The notes beneath the pieces were generated by a model. That model worked only from the letters and a program-made list of their open reading frames with translations. It searched no databases and had not been told where the DNA came from. The position numbers and the translations under genes are program-made. This document shows positions 6,286-11,088 of a stretch of 11,088 bases of DNA, piece after piece (positions within the stretch are counted from its first letter, which is position 1; each line of letters starts with the position of its first letter). Origin of the DNA: Chloroflexota bacterium (lineage in GTDB: Bacteria > Chloroflexota > Dehalococcoidia > Lucifugimonadales > JADFKI01); contig JADFKI010000103.1 of the NCBI GenBank assembly GCA_022565015.1, positions 1 to 11,088 on the forward strand, given 5' to 3'.

Positions 6286-7503
6286 CTAGACCTCCATCTC
6301 CAGGATGTACAGGCCGCCCGCCTTTCTCTCGATGGCGTAGATCAGGCCGTTTTCGTCGACGAAGACGTCGTTTATGTTCACGCCGATCTCCTTCGAGACC
6401 GGGGCCGGGGGTATGTAGTAGCCCGCCTCCTTCGGATGGAACGGGTCGCTGATGTCGTGTACTCGCACGCCCGCGTTGAAGTAGGCTCCGATGATGAACC
6501 TGTCGGACCTGTACGAGTTGGGTCCCGGCATGTTCTCGTGCAGGTTGTGCGATCCGAAGCGCCCTCCCCTGCCGATGAACTCCTCTGCGTCGGGCATGGG
6601 GAACGTGCTAATGATGACGGGGTTGCTCTCCTCGCGGATATCCATGACCCACGTCAGCTTGGGGTGGTCGCGTCCGTCTTCGGTGACCGACTCGTCTGAG
6701 ACGACGGCAAGGCCACGGTCTGCCAGCGGCAGCATGGTATGCGTATAGCCAGGGAACGGCGGGTGGTAGTCCTGGCGGCCGAGCATCTTGGGCTTGGACT
6801 TGTCCGAGATGTCCAGGATAATGGCCCCGCCGTCGAGATATGCCAGATATGCGCGGTCCGGGTTGTCCGGATAGACGTTGATGTTGTGGGTGCGGAATCC
6901 GACGTCGATCTTGGTGTGCCGCTCGATTGGGCCTCCGGGGTCGCCCTTGCGTGTGCCGGGCAGCCACCACCTGCCGACCTCCCGGGGGTTAGCCGGGTCC
7001 TCCAGGTCCAGGATCATGTGAAACTGGTCGTCCTTCTGATTGTAGGGCTCGAAGTCGGCGGCGCCCGTCGTCACGTGGGCGTACCTGCCGTCCACGAACC
7101 AGAGGCAGTGCGCCCCACGCGAGTAAGGCCCCGACGTATCGAAGAACGATATCTTCTTCGGGCTCTCGGGTACGCTCATGTCGTAGACGCCTACGCCCGC
7201 CGGCGTCAGGCCGGGTCGTTTCGTCTGGTACGCCACGAGCATGATATTGTCGACCATGTCCAGCGAGTTGGACCGCACGTCGCTGTGGGGCAGGTCCGTC
7301 TGGACAATCACTTTCGGGTGTTTGGGGTCGGTAACATCAACGCCCGTAAAATCCTTTGGGGCGCTCTCATGGGCGATGTACATGATTCGACGGCCGTCGC
7401 TGGTCGTCTGCATGGCCATGCCCTCGCCGCCGTTGCCGAACCCGTTGAGGTCGTTATGAGATACCAGCTTGATGTTCTTGGCTTCCGCGCCGTTTTGGGG
7501 CAT
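6286..7503 (-). CDS. LVIVD-repeat beta-propeller protein
   Basis: A 405-residue protein with no signal peptide or membrane segment, so probably cytoplasmic. It has at least six LVIVD-type units, each with a strand followed by D-x-x-D/E-P-x-x-P-K: TGVDVTDPKHPKVI (53-66), VGVYDMSVPESPKKI (104-118), HMILDLEDPANPREVG (162-177), AIILDISDKSKPKMLG (227-242), TWVMDIREESNPVII (284-298) and VRVHDISDPFHPKEAG (346-361). The end, GGLYILEM (396-403), may close the ring. Histidines recur at similar points: AHCLWF (132), THNINV (206), THTMLP (255) and SHNLHENMP (319, 322). This could build a metal or ligand site in the central channel, though that is an inference. No enzyme function can be assigned. The start is ATG at 7503, with AAGGAG six bases upstream. 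It converges on the dehydrogenase gene with only six bases between stop codons. Confidence 0.82.
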   Translation of the reverse strand: MPQNGAEAKNIKLVSHNDLNGFGNGGEGMAMQTTSDGRRIMYIAHESAPKDFTGVDVTDPKHPKVIVQTDLPHSDVRSNSLDMVDNIMLVAYQTKRPGLTPAGVGVYDMSVPESPKKISFFDTSGPYSRGAHCLWFVDGRYAHVTTGAADFEPYNQKDDQFHMILDLEDPANPREVGRWWLPGTRKGDPGGPIERHTKIDVGFRTHNINVYPDNPDRAYLAYLDGGAIILDISDKSKPKMLGRQDYHPPFPGYTHTMLPLADRGLAVVSDESVTEDGRDHPKLTWVMDIREESNPVIISTFPMPDAEEFIGRGGRFGSHNLHENMPGPNSYRSDRFIIGAYFNAGVRVHDISDPFHPKEAGYYIPPAPVSKEIGVNINDVFVDENGLIYAIERKAGGLYILEMEV

Positions 7504-7568
7504 TTTTTCTCCTTTCGGTTATGACGAATCTGGTCGCATTCACAGGTCAGCCTGAATGCAACCCAAAC

Positions 7569-7598
7569 TTGACAAAGCACTTTTGGCGTGATTATATG
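7569..7598 (+). promoter_or_regulatory. Promoter of the cobalamin-riboswitch transcript
   Basis: TTGACA (7569-7574) followed after 17-18 bp by TTATAT/TATATG (7592-7598) is a strong candidate. It would start RNA near 7605, just before the riboswitch. On the opposite strand the same bases include a perfect TATAAT (7596-7591) that could serve the divergent LVIVD gene, though its -35 is weak. Confidence 0.65.
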
Positions 7599-7624
7599 AC
7601 ACACCAGCGTGAAGTGCATCCGCA

Positions 7625-7790
7625 CCTGCAAAACTTAATCGATGGCGAAGGGCGCTTAAGGCGCTCAATGGGGGAAGCCGGTCAAAGTCCGGCGCTGTCC
7701 CGCAACGGTAGGTCCCGATTCACATCGGTACGAGCCCGGTCCACCACCTTCGTCAGTGTTACAGCCTTCGAGGAAAGGTATGGTCATAGG
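7625..7790 (+). ncRNA. Cobalamin riboswitch
   Basis: The core is clear: GGGGGAAGCCGGTCAAAG (7670-7687), then TCCGGCGCTG, then the B12 box CCCGCAACGGT (7699-7709). CCGG/CCGG pairing closes the central helix. A peripheral hairpin CCGAT (7715-7719)/ATCGG (7724-7728) and the downstream GAGCCCGGTCCACC (7732-7745) follow in the family order, with a 3' block CCTTCGAGGAAAGGT (7765-7779). The outer limits are approximate because I cannot fold the RNA. It lies between a strong promoter and an intrinsic terminator, upstream of a BtuF-like gene, so binding of adenosyl- or other cobalamin most likely turns off corrinoid uptake. It is the best functional evidence that the downstream transporter carries corrinoids rather than siderophores. 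Confidence 0.9.
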
Positions 7791-7798
7791 CGAATTAG

Positions 7799-7831
7799 CC
7801 CTGCGTCCACACCCGGAGCAGGGTCTTTTTT
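7799..7831 (+). terminator. Intrinsic terminator in the riboswitch leader
   Basis: CCCTGC (7799-7804) and GCAGGG (7818-7823) form a perfect 6-bp stem, followed by TC and six T (7826-7831). It sits after the aptamer and 75 bp before the start codon, the usual place for transcriptional control by a cobalamin riboswitch. A short GGC (7789-7791)/GCC (7798-7800) alternative pair overlaps its 5' arm. Confidence 0.75.
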
Positions 7832-7851
7832 GTCCCTTCCCCAAGACGTCT

Positions 7852-7905
7852 CGCCGATCCGGCGGGCATCGACATCTCCTCGATGGCTCTCTTTGAGAGG
7901 AGAGC
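7852..7905 (+). promoter_or_regulatory. Hairpin cluster masking the btuF-like ribosome site
   Basis: Three perfect hairpins follow one another: CGCCG/CGGCG (7852-7864), CATCGA/TCGATG (7867-7885), and GCTCTC (7886-7891)/GAGAGC (7900-7905). The last would pair part of the Shine-Dalgarno AGGAG (7898-7902) directly before the ATG at 7907. A competing stem CTCTC/GAGAG (7887-7899) uses the same bases. This could add translational control to the upstream terminator; the pairing is visible, the function is inferred. Confidence 0.45.
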
Positions 7906-7906
7906 T

Positions 7907-10108
7907 ATGATTGACGTTAAGAGTCGGCTATCCATATTTGCCTTGTCCCTGCTTCTGCTGAGTCTCGCATGTGTCGGGACGACTCAGCCTCCGGCGCAGA
8001 CAGTATCCGACTCCGCCGGACCCGCGCCCATGGTCGCCCAGCGATCGGCACAGGAAATCGTTCAGGCGGCGAAGGCCGTTGTCGAGAGGGCCGTGTCTAC
8101 GGCCGTTCCCGCCGACCAGGGGTCCAGGGTCGCCGCAGCGCAGAGCTCGAACACTGCTCCAGCCCTCGCGCCGGAGCCGCCCCCCTTAACTGAGCCCGCC
8201 GCCGAGCTGAAATCCACCGAGGTGTCGCTGTCATTCGACGCCGGCGAATCGCGACAGCTGCTGTCTCCGCAGAAAGCGACCGTTCTGCTGTCGCCCGACG
8301 GTCGGGTTCGGATCAGCGTCAGGCCCGGTTCCGTTTCGGAGCCCGTCGTCCTAGCGTACTCCGACGTTGATGTCGCCGAGCTGCCTGAGCTGCCCGGGGG
8401 CTTTGTCGTCGGTTCCAGGGCGTTCGACCTCGATCCCTTCAGGACCGACGGAACGGAAATTAAAGACTTCGCATTCCAGGACTCCGTCTCCGTCACGGTC
8501 CCGATAACGATCGAAGACCTGAGAATGGCGGACATAGATCCCTTTAAGATAACCCTTCAGCACTTCAAGAACGGACAGTGGAGCACACTGTCTCGCAGCT
8601 TCAACCTCGATGACCTGACGCTGACGGTCTCGGTAAGCTCTCTGAGTACCTTCGCGCTACTGATCGAGACCACGGAGCCGGCAACGAATGAGCCCGCGCC
8701 GGTCGCCCGAGCGCAGGCCCCAGAACGGGCACCCGTCTCCGCACCGGCCGTCTCTGCGCCGACCGTGACGCCGGCCCCTCAACCGACACAGGCTGCCGCG
8801 ATTCAGGAGGAGCCGACCGCTGCTCCTTCAGCTCCGGCGCTCGTCGTTGCCACCGTCGACTCGACGGTCGGTGTCGTCCTGGCGCAGGGCGCGGCCTCGC
8901 TCTCCGTAATACGGACCACGATAGGCGAAGGCCCTGAGCTCGTCCTGGTCGAGTCGAAGAAGAAAGTCAGGCACGGCACGACCTTCGAAATTCGCGTGGG
9001 GGCGTTCGATGAAGACGAGGACCTGTCGAAGCTGTACATGATCGACGAGGACCGGCGGATCGTTGATGAAGCCTCGTGTTCGGGCGGCATATGCCTGCAC
9101 ACCTTCGAGGTGTCGGCGCCGCTGACCTACGAGACGCCCTTCGAGTTCTACTTCGTGGCGGTGGACTCGGAGGGTAGCGAGTCGCCCCTGCTTACGGTTA
9201 AGAGCGTGACCAGAGATAACCCGTTCAGCGGGGCCAGGGCGAAAGCAATCGACAAATGCTTGGATGAAAAAAACGCGACCAGTCTTGCCGAAGGTGAAGA
9301 GTCACCGCCCGGATTTCCATTGAAGATTAGGGCGGATAACGGTAGTATCACCTTTCAAAAGCCGCCTTCCAGAATCATCGCTTATGATAGCGCCGTCGTC
9401 GAGATACTTTTTAAGATCGGCGAGGGCGACAGGATCGTCGGGACTCACGACTTCGTCTTCTTCCCGCCGGAGGCAGAAGATATTCCCAGGCTGGGCAGTG
9501 CCTTTAGCCTTAATATTGAAAAGTTCATCGAACTTGACCCTGACCTGGTGTACATATTCTTCCCGCTCCAGATTGAACAGATGCAGGAAGAATGCCTTCG
9601 TGTGATGTTCATCCCTACCCGCAATAACGAATTCGAGGACACGGCTGACACCATTCGCATGTGGGGCGACATAACTGGAGCAGTGGTCGAAGCAGAGGAG
9701 GTCGCCCAGGAGTTCGCGGATGAGGTCGACGCGCTCAAGGAGCTAATTGAGGATAAAATCGACGATGGGCCGTCCGTATTCTTCTCGGCTGGTGGCATGT
9801 GGACTCCCGGACCCAACTCATTGATAGGAGAGGTACTGGATCTGCTTCACCTGGAAAGCATATCCTTCGACGTTGACGGATTCGAGCAGCTCAGCCCAGA
9901 AGTGCTTGTTGAGAGAAACCCAGACGTTATCGTTGCGTTCGAAACGGACTTCGACTTCTTCCGGGACAATCCGGCATTCTCCGATATCGAAGCTGTCAAA
10001 AACGATGCCTTCGTCAAAGCTCCCGACGAGCTCAACATCTCAGGACCGAGGTACCCGAGGGGCATAGAGAAACTCGCGGAAGCCATCTACCCAGAGCTTT
10101 TCGAGTAG
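7907..10108 (+). CDS. Extended BtuF-like corrinoid-binding lipoprotein
   Basis: A 733-residue exported lipoprotein, far longer than ordinary BtuF (about 250-300). The signal peptide is KSRLSIFALSLLLLSLAC, with Cys22 as the lipidation site; the lipobox is slightly off consensus (SLAC). Parts in order: Ala/Pro-rich segment (23-105); a ZU5-like or similar beta-sandwich (about 105-255) ending LSTFALLIE; a second Ala/Pro/Thr linker (256-325); an Ig-like domain (about 340-436) with Cys391 and Cys396; then a TroA/BtuF-type substrate-binding domain (about 470-733). The last has PSRIIAYDSAVVEIL, ELDPDLVYIF, a long helix near 593-618 and SPEVLVERNPDVIVAF. The ATG at 7907 has AGGAG five bases upstream; the in-frame ATG at 7883 is less likely. 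The riboswitch and following permease make it the corrinoid receptor of an ABC importer. The front domains may bind cell-surface structures or span an outer layer. Confidence 0.85.
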   Translation: MIDVKSRLSIFALSLLLLSLACVGTTQPPAQTVSDSAGPAPMVAQRSAQEIVQAAKAVVERAVSTAVPADQGSRVAAAQSSNTAPALAPEPPPLTEPAAELKSTEVSLSFDAGESRQLLSPQKATVLLSPDGRVRISVRPGSVSEPVVLAYSDVDVAELPELPGGFVVGSRAFDLDPFRTDGTEIKDFAFQDSVSVTVPITIEDLRMADIDPFKITLQHFKNGQWSTLSRSFNLDDLTLTVSVSSLSTFALLIETTEPATNEPAPVARAQAPERAPVSAPAVSAPTVTPAPQPTQAAAIQEEPTAAPSAPALVVATVDSTVGVVLAQGAASLSVIRTTIGEGPELVLVESKKKVRHGTTFEIRVGAFDEDEDLSKLYMIDEDRRIVDEASCSGGICLHTFEVSAPLTYETPFEFYFVAVDSEGSESPLLTVKSVTRDNPFSGARAKAIDKCLDEKNATSLAEGEESPPGFPLKIRADNGSITFQKPPSRIIAYDSAVVEILFKIGEGDRIVGTHDFVFFPPEAEDIPRLGSAFSLNIEKFIELDPDLVYIFFPLQIEQMQEECLRVMFIPTRNNEFEDTADTIRMWGDITGAVVEAEEVAQEFADEVDALKELIEDKIDDGPSVFFSAGGMWTPGPNSLIGEVLDLLHLESISFDVDGFEQLSPEVLVERNPDVIVAFETDFDFFRDNPAFSDIEAVKNDAFVKAPDELNISGPRYPRGIEKLAEAIYPELFE

Positions 10109-10123
10109 GGGCGAAGTTCGATA

Positions 10124-11088
10124 TTGAGATTGTCGATTACAAGGGGCTTTGGCAGGAGACTGCACACCGCTGACGCGGCCGTAGGAGCCACTGAGTTCGC
10201 CCCGTCCGCATTGGGCTATCCGTGGTGGCGGCTCGTCGTGGGACTTGGTGTGCTGCTGGTCGTTGCAGTCGTCGCGGCCAGCCAGGGGCCCGTGACGATG
10301 CCTCCGGTTACGGTGGCCGAGATACTCTTCGACCGATTGCCGGGCATCGAGCTAACGCAGTCCTGGCCGGACACCTGGGACAGGATTATCTGGCGGCTTC
10401 GGCTTCCTCGCATCGTGCTGGCCGGAATCGTGGGAGGTGCGCTTGCGATCTCGGGGGCGACTTACCAGGGGCTGTTTCGCAACCCCCTGGCGGACCCTTA
10501 TCTGATCGGCGTGGCGTCGGGCGCCGGACTGGGTGCGGTAATAGTTATGGTAACGGGCGTGCCGTTCTTCTTCTACGGAATAAGCCTGTTGCCCGTGGCG
10601 GCCTTCGCGGGCGCCATCCTGGCAGTGGTCACGGCATTCGTGATAGCCAAGAACTCGGAGGGACTGCCGCTGACGACGCTCATCCTGGCCGGTGTGGCCA
10701 TCGCGGCGCTGGCCGGTGCAGTAACCAGTCTTTTGCTGTTACGCAGCGACCCGGACCTGCGTCCCGTCTTCGCCTGGCTTCTGGGTGGGTTCATCACGGC
10801 GCAGTGGAAACACAGCCTGTACATCATCCCCTACCTGGTGCCGAGCCTGCTCCTCGTCCTATCCTTCAGCAGGATACTAAACGTGCTACAGCTGGATGAG
10901 GAGCAGGCCCAGCAGCTCGGGGTCAACGTGGAACGGACGAAGCTGCTGCTAATCGGCGCGGCGACCCTGGCCACCGCCGCCGCGGTGTCCTTCAGCGGGC
11001 TCATCGGCTTCGTCGGTCTCGTGGCCCCGCACGCCGTCCGGCTGGTGTGGGGCAACGACTACCGCGTCCTGTTGCCCATGTCCGCCCT
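10124..11088 (+). CDS. BtuC/FecCD-type ABC transporter permease, 3' end outside window
   Basis: About 321 codons are present; the family has about 330-350, so little is missing. It is the membrane subunit that passes the substrate from the lipoprotein across the cytoplasmic membrane. Signatures are GGALAISGATYQGLFRNPLAD, PYLIGVASGAGLGA, the cytoplasmic-loop block LDEEQAQQLGV, and near the window end GLIGFVGLVAPHAVRL. Many hydrophobic segments fit a ten-helix FecCD protein. The frame is the same as that of the upstream lipoprotein, separated only by its TAG stop. No ATG occurs in frame before the first helix, so the start is probably TTG at 10124 or 10130; another TTG at 10211 would also keep the first helix. 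The ribosome site is weak, so translation may be coupled to the upstream gene. An ATPase gene (btuD) is expected just beyond the window. Confidence 0.88.
   Translation, partial: MRLSITRGFGRRLHTADAAVGATEFAPSALGYPWWRLVVGLGVLLVVAVVAASQGPVTMPPVTVAEILFDRLPGIELTQSWPDTWDRIIWRLRLPRIVLAGIVGGALAISGATYQGLFRNPLADPYLIGVASGAGLGAVIVMVTGVPFFFYGISLLPVAAFAGAILAVVTAFVIAKNSEGLPLTTLILAGVAIAALAGAVTSLLLLRSDPDLRPVFAWLLGGFITAQWKHSLYIIPYLVPSLLLVLSFSRILNVLQLDEEQAQQLGVNVERTKLLLIGAATLATAAAVSFSGLIGFVGLVAPHAVRLVWGNDYRVLLPMSA

Noticed and set aside
6739..7524. 261-residue open frame on the plus strand
   Set aside because: It is antisense to the LVIVD gene, low in complexity (Val/Arg-rich), has no family features, and is explained by GC-rich third positions.
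10222..10899. 225-residue open frame starting with ATG on the plus strand
   Set aside because: It is a frame-shifted shadow of the permease, Gly/Arg-rich and without membrane segments; the true frame carries the FecCD signatures.

Overview
The window looks like a chromosomal segment of a fairly GC-rich bacterium with sigma70-type promoters (TTGACA/TATAAT-like boxes). The mix suggests Chloroflexota, perhaps the SAR202/Dehalococcoidia side: stand-alone F420 ligase CofE, SufR-type regulator, LVIVD beta-propeller, Ldh2-type dehydrogenase, cyclophilin-like protein with TenA, and an Ala/Pro-rich multidomain lipoprotein. This assignment is an inference; no rRNA or other phylogenetic marker is present.

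Layout. 1-109 (-) is the start of a GIY-YIG nuclease gene cut by the window edge. 110-500 is a gene-free repeat island with three small palindromic elements and two tandem copies of an 88-bp unit framed by 10-bp inverted repeats. A near-consensus promoter at its edge leads into cofE (589-1362, +). Next is a SufR-like HTH regulator with four C-terminal cysteines (1559-2233, +), with its own promoter, operator-like repeats and terminator. On the minus strand a cyclophilin-like protein (3102-3476) and a TenA-type thiaminase II (2403-3071) form an operon. Divergent from it are glycerol kinase (3659-5164) and an Ldh2-family malate/L-lactate-type dehydrogenase (5227-6279). A minus-strand LVIVD-repeat protein (6286-7503) converges on the dehydrogenase.

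The right end is a corrinoid-uptake module. A promoter (7569-7598), a cobalamin riboswitch (about 7625-7790), an intrinsic terminator (7799-7831) and a ribosome-site hairpin (7886-7905) precede a 733-residue lipoprotein (7907-10108). That lipoprotein joins a BtuF-like binding domain to two additional beta-sandwich-like domains. A BtuC/FecCD permease (from about 10124) follows and runs off the window. The permease reading frame has no ATG near its start.

Functionally the window mixes cofactor genes (F420 synthesis, thiamine-pyrimidine salvage, B12 uptake, possibly Fe-S sensing) with glycerol and 2-hydroxyacid metabolism. The most unusual items are the extended BtuF lipoprotein with its layered RNA control, the structured repeat island beside the GIY-YIG gene, the SufR-like regulator with its operator region, and the cyclophilin-like/TenA pairing. 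I see no wholly new defence or mobile system.
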